Below are positions 1 through 11,997 of a DNA stretch of 64,000 nt, in pieces. Both the position numbers and the translations under genes were made by a program. Below the pieces are notes generated by a model. It saw nothing but the letters and a program-made list of their open reading frames with translations. It did not search any database and was not told the origin of the DNA. Every line of letters starts with the position of its first letter. Position 1 is the stretch's first letter. Source of the DNA: Welwitschia mirabilis (taxonomy: Eukaryota > Gnetophyta > Gnetopsida > Welwitschiales); the NCBI GenBank assembly GCA_051453625.1, contig JBOZIK010000001.1, forward strand, positions 73,534,456 to 73,598,455, written 5' to 3'.

Positions 1-115
1 AATGCCCAAGTATAAAACTAATCATGATACTTTACAAAGTAATACACAAGTCGAGTTTGCAAGATGATCAAGTAATATCATAATATCTAACCAAAGGAGT
101 AGGCTAAAAAAGAAC

Positions 116-1480
116 TTAGACAGTGATAGGGAGAAAGTTCTTTTCACTGAGGGGAACCTTCAAAATAAGTGCTTCTACCATGTTCACGATTGCATTTAAA
201 GATCCCTTATATAATTTTAACTGTTGCCTATTAATCTTCTGAATCTTTTTAGTTTCCAAATCTAAAATTTTAACTAAGTAATTAAAATGAACTTTCTGTA
301 TAAGATAAGGATCTAACCATCTAGAGGTTAACTTATTATTCAAAAGGTGAACTCTACTATTATACAATAAAACAAGTTGACCTAGTTCAAACTTTTTATG
401 AAAAATCCTTTTATCATGTTTGAACTTTGCTTGGCTTTATGAATCAATTAATGAGGTATGGCACTAGTCTTTTTTTATCAAGATGATTTAATTATTCTAA
501 CCTATACTTAAGATTTTCAACAAAGTCCACAAGATTGAGTTAATAAGCTGTATGATAAAAATTGTAATACACATTAACTGATAATACATAAACTTTACTG
601 TAAAAAAGTTCGTAAGATGAGAAACCAAGAGAATTACACCAAGTAGTACGGTAGGCCCAAAGTACATTATGAATCTTAGAAATCCAAGTCTTTTTATTAA
701 CAGAGACAAGTTTTTGAAGAATTTTCTTTATTTCTTTGTTAGCATTTTTAGCTTGTCCATTTGTCTGAGGATGATAAGCACAAGCTATTCTATGTTCAAT
801 TTCAAGGGACAGAAGAAGTTTCTTAAAAAGTAAATTAATGAAATGAGTACCTTGATTACTAATAATGGCTTGAGAAAAACCAAATATCTAAAAGATATGA
901 GATCTAAGAAAATAACAAACAGTTTGGGCATCATTCAAACAAGTAGGTATGACTTTAACCCATTCAGTCATATAATCAATAGCCACTAAAATGTAATTTT
1001 ATTATAAGAAGGTGGATGAATAGGGCCCATGAAATTAATACCATAATGATCAAAAGGCTCACACTCAAGAATAGGTCTAAGGGACATTTTCTATGAATAA
1101 ATAAGGCTACCAAAATGCTAACAAGAATTACACCTTCTAACAAAATCATATGAATCTCGAAAAAGAGAAGGCCATTAAAAACCTGAATGAAGGATTTTCA
1201 TAGAAGTTTGATATCCACTAAAAGGTCTCTATAAACAACACCATGATAAAGATAAAGACTCTTAGGTATTTCCCAATTGGACATATATTTTCTCATAATT
1301 TGGTCTTTGCACCTACGGTATAAATGTGGCTTGATCCACTCATAGTCACCTATACGATAGAGAAAAGATTTACGCTAGTAATAGATCTAATGTTGTGGTG
1401 TCTTTATGATTATAAGATAGTTGACAATGTTAGCATACCATAGAGGAGAATCACAAGAAGAAATAGTAAAAAGCTACTCG
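116..1480 (-). pseudogene. Integrase of A1 (degenerate)
   Basis: Integrase would join element cDNA to host DNA. On the minus strand fragments resemble the gypsy integrase in order: an N-terminal zinc-binding region near 1330-1100, the core near 1060-700, and an open C-terminal piece at 116-367. That piece contains LTSRWLDPYLIQKV and INRQQLKLYKGS, typical of the SH3-like tail after the catalytic core in Athila/Tat integrases. Stops and frame changes interrupt the core. The same stretch can be aligned by eye with 21050-22450 (minus) and 49430-50570 (plus). No chromodomain is seen, which fits a non-chromoviral gypsy element. Confidence 0.82.
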
Positions 1481-2760
1481 TCAGGAAAGAAATCATTAAT
1501 GAGAATGCCATCTAGAGGAGAAGGAAGTTGAGATAAATGATCAGCAATAGAATTATGCTTTCCTATTTTATCTATGATGATAACATTAAATGAGTGCATA
1601 AAAAGGATCCATCTACTCAAAGAGTGCTAGAGTCTTTCTTGGTCATGAGGTAACGAATGGTGACATGATCGATATAAACATTCGTGTGAAAGACTAAAAG
1701 ATAGTATCTAAGAGAACCAAGGTAAAAGATAATGACAAGAATTTCTTTTTCTGTAGTAGTGTAGCTTTGAAGTCCTTCTCATACTTTTGGTAAATAACCC
1801 CACTCACAACAAAATTACTAGCATCACATATAATCTCAAAGTTAAGTGCCTAATTAGGTCCCCTTAGTATAGGGGTATGAGACAATCTATGTTTAAGCCT
1901 ATAGAAAGCAATTTGATAAGATTCATTCCATTCGAATTTGGCATCTTTATCAAGTAACAAGTGAAGAGATTTACAAATAAAAGCATAATCATGAATGAAC
2001 AGACAATAAAAACCACAATAACCAAGGAAAGATTGGATCTGTTTAACATTTGTAAGGGAACTAAGATTTTGAATAATACTAACTTTAGAAGCATCCAACT
2101 TAATCCCTTCTCGAAAAATTTTGTGACCTAAAAAATGCCGCTCTCTATAAGAAAATAACTCTTTTCCTAACTCAAGTGAAGGCCACTAGCAATGCATTAA
2201 TCTAAAACTTTCTCTAAACGATCTAAGATTTGCTCAAAAGTTTTGGCATAGATAGAGAAGTCATCCATGAAAATCTCAATAGAATCCTCAAGAATATTAG
2301 AAAAAATACCCATCATAGCATGCTAAAAGGTACTTGGAGCATTACAAAGTCCGAAAGACATGCTTCTAAAGACAAAGGTACTAAAAAAAAAGTGAAGGTA
2401 GTTTTAGCTTCATCCTCAATGGCAATGCAAACTTGATTATAAGCACTATAACCATCAAGAAAATAGTAAAAAATTATGTTCCTGAATCCTATCAAGAATT
2501 TTATCAAGAAAAGGTAAAGGATAGTGGTCTGTTTTGGTTACCTCATTTAGCTTTTAGAAGTTTATCCAAATATGCCATTTTCCATTCTTTTTATGTACTA
2601 CTGTTAAGGGGCTAACCCACTCACTATCAGCAATGGAGTAAATGATTTCAACATCCATAAGTTTTATGATTTCATCTTTTACAATTTGCTTTAAGGCTGG
2701 ATTTAGTCTACATTAGGGTTACCTCATAGGTTTTAATTTTCTTTGAGATAGATTTTGTGT
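1480..2760 (-). pseudogene. Reverse transcriptase and RNase H of A1 (degenerate)
   Basis: RT copies element RNA into cDNA and RNase H removes the RNA strand. On the minus strand I read a palm region with FLDGYSAYNQV and an FMDD active-site box at 2260-2271 (IEIFMDDFSIYAKTF). The thumb/connection follows as an 82-residue open piece at 1850-2098 (SLTNVKQIQSFLGYCGFY). RNase H begins near 1850 with FEIICDASN and ends near 1515 with HNSIADHLSQLPSP. Several frames are needed to follow it, so it is a pseudogene. Identity of the fold is certain; the exact borders are approximate. Confidence 0.88.
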
Positions 2761-3059
2761 TACACAATGGAAGTGGAAATGGCTGATAGATCATTATAGG
2801 ACCAAGCAAATACATGAACCTTTGACTCTAAGAGAGAAATGAGATCAGGTTCTTATTGAGGTAAGAGATTTTTGTTGATAATCAAAGGTTTATTCAGATC
2901 TATATTTAGAAAAATGTATTTTATTCCATTGGTTATATGTTTTAGGTTCGAGTTAAGGTTCAGACTTCTGATTTCTGAAAATTTTTTAGAAAAGTTAACT
3001 ATCATCTCAGAATATCATCTAGATGTTAGTAGTAGACAAATAACCTCAACATAAGATTT

Positions 3060-3750
3060 CTTAGTGTTTTTAATTTATCAAACTTCAAAATAAGTTATAG
3101 ACTCAGACTTACTCCTCTTCAGACCAGCACAATCAGTTTGGAAATAGTCAAACTTAAGTTGTTCATTAAACACATAAAGGTAGTCTACTTCCATTTGATT
3201 ATCAAATAAGGTTGGCTCATGAAGCATGGACCATCTCTCCTTAAGTTAATAGTGCTATAAAAATAGAGTTGGTTTTATTTCTTCCTTCGAACCTAAATTA
3301 TTACCTAAATGTTTTTCAACCACATCAAACACTCTTATTGAAAATTGTTTATTTCCAAAATGGTACTTCATTAATTTGGTTCTTGTGTCTAGTATGCAAT
3401 GGGCTGTTGCATAGAAAGCTCTACCTAGAAATAGGGGATATCCACTATGATGCTCAACTTCTAAAAAAACTACATCAATTGGATATAAAGCTTACTCTAT
3501 TTGAATGATCAAGTCCTTAAACACATGTAAAGGTTTCTTCATGGATGTATTGGCTAACTCTAAGATAATGCATGTAGGCTTTACTCTTTCTTTCAACCTA
3601 AGACATTAACAAATGTGCAAGGGCATAATATTGATACTAGTTCCTATGTCTATTAATGCTTTCTTAATTCTAAGGTTTCCCTCTAAAGTGACACTAATGC
3701 TTTCTTCAGATCTTTAAACTTTGGACACTTCTTATGAACTAAGTTACTAA
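3060..3750 (-). pseudogene. Aspartic protease region of A1
   Basis: The minus strand encodes KKALIDIGTSINIMPLHIC around 3608-3670. This corresponds to the D-x-G-x-S active-site loop of retropepsins in plant gypsy elements, with the catalytic Asp triplet in 3636-3650. Downstream come LELANTSMKKPLHVFKDL and LFLGRAFYATAHCILDT, the second matching the flap and LGR-F-L-A-T region. The upstream end is lost in the assembly gap. Stops are present but few, so this is one of the better preserved parts of the element. The linker to RT (3060-2760) contains the dyad motif discussed in the findings. Confidence 0.85.
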
Positions 3751-4663
3751 NNNNNNNNNNNNNNNNNNNNNNNNNNNNNNNNNNNNNNNNNNNNNNNNNN
3801 NNNNNNNNNNNNNNNNNNNNNNNNNNNNNNNNNNNNNNNNNNNNNNNNNNNNNNNNNNNNNNNNNNNNNNNNNNNNNNNNNNNNNNNNNNNNNNNNNNNN
3901 NNNNNNNNNNNNNNNNNNNNNNNNNNNNNNNNNNNNNNNNNNNNNNNNNNNNNNNNNNNNNNNNNNNNNNNNNNNNNNNNNNNNNNNNNNNNNNNNNNNN
4001 NNNNNNNNNNNNNNNNNNNNNNNNNNNNNNNNNNNNNNNNNNNNNNNNNNNNNNNNNNNNNNNNNNNNNNNNNNNNNNNNNNNNNNNNNNNNNNNNNNNN
4101 NNNNNNNNNNNNNNNNNNNNNNNNNNNNNNNNNNNNNNNNNNNNNNNNNNNNNNNNNNNNNNNNNNNNNNNNNNNNNNNNNNNNNNNNNNNNNNNNNNNN
4201 NNNNNNNNNNNNNNNNNNNNNNNNNNNNNNNNNNNNNNNNNNNNNNNNNNNNNNNNNNNNNNNNNNNNNNNNNNNNNNNNNNNNNNNNNNNNNNNNNNNN
4301 NNNNNNNNNNNNNNNNNNNNNNNNNNNNNNNNNNNNNNNNNNNNNNNNNNNNNNNNNNNNNNNNNNNNNNNNNNNNNNNNNNNNNNNNNNNNNNNNNNNN
4401 NNNNNNNNNNNNNNNNNNNNNNNNNNNNNNNNNNNNNNNNNNNNNNNNNNNNNNNNNNNNNNNNNNNNNNNNNNNNNNNNNNNNNNNNNNNNNNNNNNNN
4501 NNNNNNNNNNNNNNNNNNNNNNNNNNNNNNNNNNNNNNNNNNNNNNNNNNNNNNNNNNNNNNNNNNNNNNNNNNNNNNNNNNNNNNNNNNNNNNNNNNNN
4601 NNNNNNNNNNNNNNNNNNNNNNNNNNNNNNNNNNNNNNNNNNNNNNNNNNNNNNNNNNNNNNN
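3751..4663. other. Assembly gap (913 N)
   Basis: Unsequenced bases fall between gag and protease of A1. By comparison with A4, this interval should hold the end of gag. Any open frame spanning it is an artefact of translating N. Confidence 0.99.
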
Positions 4664-6300
4664 TTCTATGTCCACTTCCTCATCATTTTTGTTAGTTTGG
4701 GAAGTTAAAACCTTATGGATTATGTCATTTCCACTTCTTGTCATCACCTTACAATCCTTTTTTACTTAATTAGGGTTCAGTAAAGGTTGAGTGGCAAGGG
4801 TCCCTTGGGGTCTTTGATTGGCAAGCATGGTTTATTGTAAACTACTTACAAGATTTTCTATGTTTGTGTTTGTTTTCTCTTGAGTTTATCTCAACTCCTC
4901 AAGGGAACTCCTAAGAGGATCACTATGGTTTTGGGAGTTGAAAGGGCTTGCCAAGTTATTTGGATGGTTTGACTGAAAGTTTGGATGTTCAAATCTATTT
5001 CTGAAAGGATGGAATTTAGGATGATGTGTTTGGAAATTTCTAAAATTTGGTTGCTCACTCATTCTATTTTGAAAATTGTAATTTTGGACTTGTCTTTAGT
5101 TGTGGTTTTACATGTAGTTGGAAGATCTTTGGTTAAATACATAAACTTCCTCATAGATTCTCTCTTTGTAAGTAGGAAGTAAAGGGTAATCTTTTGTGAC
5201 ATGATAACTATCTTCACATAAATCACATGTTGGAATAACAACTTCACTCATCTTAGTTGTCACTTTAGCATCAAGGATCATTTGGGTGTACTTATCTAAG
5301 GTAGAAGTAAAATCCTTAATGACAGTAGTTGATTTATTTTCTGTTTTGGTTTTATTCTTCTCATGTTTAACTTTTTTTAGGTCCTTAATAATTTGGCCTA
5401 CTGTTTGATTTTCTCTAAATGAGGGTTTAGGCTAAGTTTGACTTACTTCCACTAAATCTTTCAACACATTCCAAGCATCATCTAAGGTTTAGTTTAATAG
5501 GTTTCCTCCATAAGAAAAATCTATGAGTTACTTCATATAGCTGTTTAATCTACTATAAAAATAGTCAATTAACTCTACCTTTGAAAATACATCTATAGGA
5601 TTTGAATGTAAAGCAACAAAGAATCAATTATAAGTAGAGGCATAGTCCTCATTAGGTAATTATTGAAAGTTTGTTACTTCTTTCTTATGCTTCCAGATGG
5701 TAGTTTCATTCATGAATTTATTTATAAAGGCTTCTTAGACTTAACTCCAAAATTTAAAACTTTTATGGGAAATCATTCTAAGGTAAAGTTTTTCTTTATC
5801 TCTCAAGGTGATGGAAAAGATAACCATGTAAGTTCTATCACTTATTCTTTTTTTAATGTTTTCGGAAGTAAGGATAAGTTGCTTGATTTTTGTGATGTGT
5901 TGTAAAGGATTTTCATCAGGCTCTCCAAGCATTCAAGTTTTGAAGTTCTATATCATCACTGGGAGATAAGTTAAAAGGATTTTGGATTTCATGTTTTTTA
6001 TTTGCTATAAGATCTCTTAAGTTTGCATGAGTATTGGGTCGAAAAAGATTAGAAGTAATGGTTCCAATGATAAGGGGTGAATTTGGAAAGACAGGTTATT
6101 TAATTTTTTGGTTAGAGGTCAATATGGTAGCAAAATCAGACTCTACAGAAAAAGTGGAAATTGTAAGAATTTCAAAATCTTGCATACCTTTGCTATTTTG
6201 ATTTGTTTCTATTTCAAAATTTATCAAACCTTCTCTAATGTTTTTAGTAATCAGTAGTTTCTCTCTCTGGTATTTTTCCTTTTTTTCAATCTTAACCATT
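4664..6300 (-). pseudogene. gag of A1 (degenerate)
   Basis: Gag would form the virus-like particle. On the minus strand the product would start near 6299 (MVKIEKKEKYQ) and includes NPFNLSPSDDIELQ near 5990-5930, then GEPDENPLQHITKIKQLIL at 5932-5870 and TYMVIFSITLRDKEKLYL, which is the retrotransposon gag core (F-x-L-x-x-K-A-x-x-W-L). Toward the gap comes MMTRSGNDIIHKVLTSQT near 4747-4695, which has a counterpart in A4 at about 46540-46580. Numerous stops interrupt it. The start is set by similarity to A4, not by a firm translation signal. Confidence 0.8.
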
Positions 6301-6586
6301 CATCCTTTATCTTGGATCTATGAAAATGCTATCTCATATGTTGTTCGGATGATAACTTGAATGACAAAAACATAGAAACCATAAGAAAAGGAAAAGCAGA
6401 AAATGGGACTATCATCCACTATGACATCTGGACGATGGAGGAGATGATGATAATGATGCTGTAAAAATTTAATAGAAAAAATTAAAATAAAAAAAAAAAC
6501 TTACAGCAAGTACTATTACATCATTGCTACAACAACATCAAGAATATTTATCGAAGCAACATTAACTCTCGAACTCCAAGCATTAT
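6301..6586 (-). other. Untranslated leader of A1 with dyad motifs
   Basis: This stretch separates primer site and gag. It holds no reading frame. It contains the element's recurring motif block at 6411-6450 (CATCTGGACGATGGAGG followed by GATGATGA). The A3 and A4 leaders carry the same block at the equivalent place. Confidence 0.6.
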
Positions 6587-6604
6587 TCCCTGGCAATGAC
6601 ACCA
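6587..6604 (-). promoter_or_regulatory. Primer binding site, tRNA-Asp type
   Basis: The minus strand reads TGGTGTCATTGCCAGGGA three bases inside the LTR edge. It matches the complement of the plant tRNA-Asp 3' end except at the CpG positions, each changed to TG or CA, plus one further C-to-T. It would prime minus-strand cDNA synthesis. The same three-base spacer (AGA on plus) is kept in A3 and A4. Confidence 0.85.
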
Positions 6605-6607
6605 AGA

Positions 6608-7673
6608 TGTTGTAGTATGTATTTATGCAACGTTCACATCTTAATCTGAATCCTGTTAATCATAAATAATATGTACAAACACAACACATTAATATAGATT
6701 AGAGTGACTCGAATGTGATAATCTATCGAAAGCCAAAGTATGGAGATAAAATAGTTGCTTTCAAGATAAAAATATGGTAGACTAACCTACAGAAATAATT
6801 TGCAATGCATAGAAATGAAATAAAACACACTTGTGCAAGACTAATCTAGGAAAGAATATAGCGATGCACCTAAACTAACCAAGCACAACCTTGACAAAGG
6901 TTGCCCTCATAATCTATATCAAAAAAGAAGCTTATCAATGAATCTCAAATAACATAAAACTTGAGAAAGAAGATCATTCACATATCTGAACATAAAAGAA
7001 AATATTTCATATTAAAATATGCATATACATCCGTATTATAAAGTAGCCATTCCTTAATGAAGGAAATGCCGCCCAACACCAAGGAAAAGTCTCTTTGAAA
7101 TTATAGAATGGTTCTTTGGTCTCATGAGTATGTCAGGTTTAGGAATTGAGGGGAAGACCTTTATTTATAAACTCAAAAGAAATAAAGAAAACCGATAGAA
7201 AGGCATAGGGAAAACCCTAATCACCATGCAAAGAGAAGTCGTAATAAGGTAACAAAAGCTTAGGTAAACATTCAGTGCAAGTGTCAGAAAATAGTTTCAT
7301 CCATCTGGTCATCTGGACGATATAGGAGATGATGTTAACTGATAGTTAGATATTTGTTTGCTACTAGTTTAACTGCTTGTCCAACTACCTATGAAACTTA
7401 TCATCATCCAGTTGTGTGGTCATCGATATTGACATTTGAATGATAAGGAGGATGATGGCCTTTTGTAAATCTTCAGTCAGTCTAATTGCTTTGTTGTTTA
7501 TAGGAATTATCATCCAAAAATATCATTTATTCATATTTGTACAGAATGCTTGTAATTTATTTGAAAATTGCATTTGTTCTCCATTATTATGAGAACTAAG
7601 CATTTATCTATCATTTTGCTTGTAAAACAACTCAGAATATCCTATCAAATACATGTAAGTTGGTGGCATAAGA
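6608..7673 (-). repeat. 5' LTR of A1 (family A)
   Basis: The plus strand runs from TGTTGTAGTATG at 6608 to a degenerate end near 7673 (CCTATCAAATACATG then GGCATAAGA). It aligns with LTRs at 10711-11982, 43210-44459, 54502-55743 and 62667-63921. About 1.07 kb against 1.24-1.27 kb in the others implies internal deletions. The right edge has lost the canonical CA. Confidence 0.82.
7162..7169 (-). promoter_or_regulatory. Putative LTR TATA box (A1)
   Basis: The minus strand reads TATAAATA, at the same relative place as TATAAATA in the A5 LTR (63405-63412). It would mark the U3/R border and drive transcription leftwards. Confidence 0.55.
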
Positions 7674-7699
7674 CTTATACTAATTTATTTTTAGTCTCT

Positions 7700-8505
7700 T
7701 GCTTAGTTTACCATCTCTTTTTCTTCTATGCAAATTTTTTTAAAACCTGCTTACTAATAGTGCAACTTTGTCCTCACTAATATCTTCATCTGATCTTTTA
7801 AATCTAGAATATTCCTATACACTTTTTAATGCAAGATTTTTTTTTCTTATCTTTATCGAACTTTAAGTTTAAATATTATCTTATAGTTCATTTAGGACCA
7901 TTTAATTAATGTTATTACCTTCCTTGATGGTAGTGATCTTTGGTTTAAAATGCTTTAAAAGAAATCTTAGTACTTTTCATACCACTTTTTCTTCATCCAT
8001 ATTTTTACCTAGACTTGCCATTGAGTTTACTTCATTTGTTAGTTTGGCAAAGAACTCTTGTAGAGTTTCTTCTTCTTCCATGTGAATATCTTTAAAATTT
8101 GAGATAAGCATCTATAACTTTACCTATTTTACAGTGGATGTTCCTTTATGGGCTATTTTAAGTATGTTCCAAGCTTCCTTGGCATGTTCAGCTATACTCT
8201 TAAATTAATCTATATAAATTGCATAAAAAATAGCATTAAGAGCATGGGCATATATGGTTGCTCTGGCCTTATTAATAGGTACCCATTGATCTTAAGGTTT
8301 CTTAATAATTATGGAGGTATCATTACTATTGGTTTGGTTATTATGGGCATAACATATCCATTATAGATAACCTCCTCAATTTCTACATCAAGAGATATAA
8401 TAAAAGATTTTCATTTAGGACTTCTAGTAAGCATAGTTTGTTTCATTAAATATATGTGGTCTTCTAATTGAGAGGCCATTGACAGGATTACTTATAACTG
8501 GGGTT
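7700..8505 (-). pseudogene. Ty1/copia gag of S1 (degenerate, truncated)
   Basis: Reading the minus strand from about 8490, fragments appear in the order expected of copia gag. PINKARATIYAHALNAIFYA (about 8285-8225) and IAEHAKEAWNILKIAHKGTS lead to FKDIHMEEEETLQEFFAKL (about 8100-8045) and EEKVVXKVLRFLLKHFKPK (about 7990-7930). This is the UBN2/gag-polypeptide pattern W-x-A-L-x-A-I plus MEE-E-T-x-x-F. Stops replace several Gln and Arg codons. The C-terminal zinc knuckle is missing because A1 inserted there. No start codon is firm; MASQLEDH near 8470 is out of a continuous frame. Confidence 0.85.
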
Positions 8506-8547
8506 TAGGAGTCAAGATCTATTAGGATCTACAAATGAATCAACCTT

Positions 8548-8559
8548 GTTTTAATACCA
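8548..8559 (-). promoter_or_regulatory. Primer binding site, tRNA-iMet type (S1)
   Basis: The minus strand reads TGGTATTAAAAC directly after the LTR end, against the usual copia TGGTATCAGAGC; the differences are transitions plus AG-to-AA. Position next to the LTR and before copia gag makes the call secure. Confidence 0.75.
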
Positions 8560-8561
8560 AA

Positions 8562-9757
8562 TGTAGGATCTAGAACCCTAGAGGGGGTGGGAAGGTAAAT
8601 AGAATTTATAATTTAAATATTACCCTCTAAACATTTATCAAAAATATTTGAGCATTAGATTTAACAGGCTAATCTATTATTAAATAGGATCAAATAAAGG
8701 AACATGAAAATAACTAAAAATAGAAAATATCAAAGAAGATCTCTAGACAAACTATTTATAGTGGTTTGGAAAACATCCTACTCTACTCTTAGTAGTTAGG
8801 TTCAATCCTAAATTGATTTAGATCATTATTACTTTCTTTTTGAGTTTTACAGTTCAACCTATAACCTTTATAAATAGACTTTTTGAGGCTAAGTCTTAAC
8901 CTTTATAGAGCAAAAATTTTGGTGATAATAGCATGTCAAAATGCACTAACTTTACCAAATCTAAAGTACAACAAAGTTAGAAATACATTATCTAAAATCA
9001 AGTTTACAAGTCTAAGTATGTATATTGTAGTTAGTTTAACTAACATCTCAATAGTACAAAAGAGTTCCTTTTCTTTTTAGTCTATCAAAAAGCTTCTTAA
9101 ATATTTTCATTTATGTAGCTTATATAGAAGACAAATTTTAGGGTTTACAAATGAATTTGATACTCTAATGATTAAAAATAATGAGATAAAAACTAAAAGA
9201 TAGACTAAAAGCTTCTATTTCCATCATAATCAGTTAACCCCTCGAAGCAGCTGGTTGATTCCATTGACTCTTCTTACTGAAGTTGGTCAATTCCATTTTA
9301 TTTTAGTTGACTTAAGTTCTTTATGTCACTTAGTCTAGTTAACCCCATCTAGAATCTAGTCAACTGCATATGGTCTAGTTCTAGTTAATCTCCTTTTTTA
9401 TTTAGTATACCCCTTATGTACTTAATACAAAACTTTTTTGGCATGGGTTCAATTGATCTCTCTAAAATTTACTCATCCATTAATAAATTGATTTGATAAT
9501 TTTTGACATAGATTTACCACTTTGGAATCTAGTTGATCCCTTAATAAATTAATCAGATAAATTTTAGTACAGGTTTAATTGAGCCCTCCGAGATATAATC
9601 ATCCTTTTATTTGTTCTATCACTTGTCAGGTTTAAGAGAAGCTACTAAAAAATGTTGGATTACTTGTGACTTGCAAAGACTATTATTTTTTGTAAAAATT
9701 GCAACATATTTTTCATACTAGATATGTTAGTTTGACATTAACTTGGTAAAAATAACT
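8562..9757 (-). repeat. 5' LTR of copia S1
   Basis: It begins on plus with TGTAGGATCTAGAACCC and an AGAGGGGGTGGG run at 8581-8592, which resembles the LTR terminus of SIRE/Maximus elements as I recall it. The right end is placed at ACAACA near 9757, because family-A LTR sequence starts immediately after. Length about 1.2 kb. Stretches around 9230-9600 contain repeated near-copies of TTAGTTGACC/TTGATTGA-type words but no coding signal. Confidence 0.7.
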
Positions 9758-10426
9758 TAACAACATTTACTTAAAAAGTAGCAATACTTTAATGAAGGAT
9801 ACATAGCCCAATACTAAAGAAAACTTCTCTCTATAGCTATGGATGGATCTCCTATCCTTCGATTTTTTATTATAAGACTTTCAAATATAAAGATAATTTT
9901 GAAAATGAGGACAAGGGATTATTTATTTATTTACATTAAAAAATTTGGAAAAAATCCTAACAGCTAAATAAAACCATAGTAGTATCAAATGGTATGTAAC
10001 TATACTACCAAAATAGATATGCTAGTTATAAAATTTAAATGTCATCTTCACTATCATTTAGACAATCATGGGAATGATGCCATATTAGAAAGGATTACAA
10101 TTTAGCTTTTAGTTTAGTCCAAGTTAGCACCTTATTATCTCCTACATGTTATCATGCAACATTATCATCTGGATGACCATTAGGACATCATGCTTTTAAG
10201 CTCTTTTAACTAAGTTAAATCAACCTCTTTGATTATCAAATTCCTCCTTAAAATGATAAGTGCTTAAATTTGCCTAAAATACCTTTAAATGCGCTAAGGA
10301 TTATATGTTTCTATGATTATTGTATTGACTTTTTATAATCATTAAAAATGCACTTAAATCTATCTAAATATCTTGAAAAATTATTGAAAGTACCCCATTA
10401 AATACATACAATTTGACATCAAAATA
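9758..10426 (-). repeat. Partial family-A LTR (remnant)
   Basis: From ACTTTAATGAAGGATACATAGCCC near 9790 to TAAATACATACAATTTGACATC near 10420 it matches the second half of family-A LTRs (compare 11330-11982 and 63270-63921). The first half is replaced by copia S1. No purine tract follows the right edge, so it was a 5' LTR or solo LTR. It carries the dyad TCATCTGGATGACC at 10165-10178. Confidence 0.75.
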
Positions 10427-10710
10427 TCAAACATTAAAAGAGTTCACTTAAAATGCAATATAGTTTAATGGTTAAAGTAGTTACCTAAGCATTCTAATTA
10501 TAATGTCACCCATGAATTGAAATAATAAAGTAATAACTTTTATATTGCAAAAAGAAATAACATTATAATAAAGGAAGAAAGAAGCAGGAATAACTCCTCA
10601 ACAATCCTCAAAGACTAGTTTACTCCCATAAAAAGTTACTTAGAAATCCAGTACAATTTAATGATTCAAGATTTTACAATTCTTTAAAGATAAAGATGAT
10701 ACAATAAAGG
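10427..10710 (-). repeat. Family-B LTR fragment
   Basis: It aligns closely with 30897-31170 of element B1 (for example TGCAAAAAGAAATAACATTATAA against TGCAAAAAGGAACAAATTTACAA). It is cut on the left by a family-A LTR and on the right by the A2 LTR. The break is just before where the family-B TATA box lies. It could be the far LTR of B1, with everything between inserted later, but that is inference. Confidence 0.75.
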
Positions 10711-11982
10711 TGTTGTAGCATGTATTTGTGCAAACATTACATCCTCAAACAAATCTTATAAATCACACATATATATAGATTTTACATAATGTAATGCACT
10801 AATCTAGATGGAAATAACTCAAATGTCATAATTCCATTGAAGGCATAGGTGAAAAGAGAGAGAATTGATTTTGAAAATAAGAAACTTATGTAACCTTAAA
10901 GTAGAACAAACTTAACAATGAAAAATAACAATACAAATGAACATGATATGGAAATGAAATGTAAGTTCTAAGCTAAATGCAACTTCTATCTGATTATCAA
11001 ATCAACCTGTCATAAAGATTGACCCTGTATAACCTAGATCAATTAAAAAAAGCCATCACTAGATTAAAACCAACTTGGGCTATTAGGTACATTAAATAAA
11101 GTATGAAAACAATGCAAAATTAATTTAGAAAATGAAATACAGTGCATTTAAACTAACAATGTCAATCTTAATAAAGCTTTACCTCATGATCTATATCACA
11201 AATGAAGCTATCATAAAATTAGAAGAAACATAAAATATAAGGAAGATGCAGATAACAAAAGATATAAAAAGGAAAATAGAGTTTTAATTAAAAGTAAATC
11301 AACATCCATGTTATAAATTAACAACATCTTAATGAAGGATACATAGCCTAACATAAAAAAAGATGTCTCTCTATAATCATAATAAATGAACTTTTTTCCC
11401 TTTGATATCTTGTTACAAGAATTTCCAATGACAAAGAAGATGAAAATAAAGTCAATAGTAAAGGAGGTATTTATTTTAAAATAGACTCTAAAATCAGTAA
11501 ACCCTAATAGATGCCTCAACAACCCTAACAACCACATAAGAAGATGCAATCCATATGGCTAGAGTTTGGTGAAGTTTGATGGAGCATTATTTTTAAGTAT
11601 CATCCTACTAGTCATCTAGATGTTACAAGAGATGATGCTACATCATATGAATTCCACATCAACTACTAGATTAATCTAGTAAGCATCCTCCTTAGCTTAA
11701 ATACTTTTATCATCTGTACAGTCATCTAGACAATGAAGTGGATGATGGACTTTTGTAAAGTGTTTCTTGTGTTGCATTAGCCTCTTTAATTGTGGAATTA
11801 TTGCTTTAGATAGAAAGTATTGTAAATTGCTTAAATGCTATTAAATGTAATGAAAATTCCATGTTTTTATGACTTTTTTCTTTAGCCCTCCATTATCATC
11901 AAAACTTAGCATAAATCTATCTAATGTCTTAAAAAACTACTTAAAATAACCTATCAAATACATACAATTTAGTAGTGCAACA
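10711..11982 (-). repeat. 3' LTR of A2 (family A, 1272 bp)
   Basis: Perfect termini TGTTG at 10711 and CAACA at 11982 on plus. Internal blocks shared with the other copies include the left 150 bases, the TTAATGAAGGATACATAGCC block near 11330, and CAAATACATACAATTTAG at the right end. Dyad motifs lie at 11611-11622 and 11721-11732. A 112-codon minus-strand open frame at 11211-11549 is judged spurious (see rejected). Confidence 0.9.
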
Positions 11983-11997
11983 TAGCCCCTCACTTAG
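11983..11997 (-). promoter_or_regulatory. Polypurine tract of A2
   Basis: The minus strand reads AAGTGAGGGGCTA immediately before the LTR start TGTTG. This is the plus-strand priming site. A4 has AAGTGGGGTCTA at the same place, so the tract is conserved and fixes the LTR edge. Confidence 0.85.

Larger units (their letters stand above)
1..7673 (-). mobile_element. Athila-like Ty3/gypsy retrotransposon copy A1, 3' end outside window
   Basis: Read on the minus strand, the order is 5' LTR, tRNA-Asp-type primer site, gag, protease, reverse transcriptase, RNase H, integrase. This gag-PR-RT-RH-INT order defines Ty3/gypsy, and the primer site plus the integrase and RNase H style point to the Athila group (inference). 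The extra 3' ORF and 3' LTR expected after integrase lie left of base 1. A 913-base gap removes the gag/protease junction. All reading frames carry multiple stops, so the copy is dead. The right LTR ends inside the gag of a minus-strand copia element, so A1 inserted into it. Confidence 0.88.
7674..9757 (-). mobile_element. SIRE/Maximus-like Ty1/copia element S1, 5' part only
   Basis: On the minus strand: LTR, initiator-tRNA-Met-type primer site, then gag, which stops abruptly where the A1 LTR begins. The protease, integrase and RT halves are not in the window; they would lie left of A1 if retained. The element itself sits inside a family-A LTR whose remainder starts at 9758. It is thus the middle layer of the nest. 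Confidence 0.8.

Noticed and set aside
3683-4747. 354-codon minus-strand frame
   Set aside because: Almost all of it is N. Only the two ends (gag-linker and pre-protease pieces) are real and they are annotated separately.
11211-11549. 112-codon minus-strand open frame within the A2 LTR, and the similar 114-codon frame at 43653-43997 in the A4 LTR
   Set aside because: Their N-terminal translations look alike (DFRV followed by FxIN), but that reflects LTR homology. After about 40 codons the two copies are read in different frames at the aligned bases, and the putative TATA region lies inside the frame, so it is not a conserved gene.
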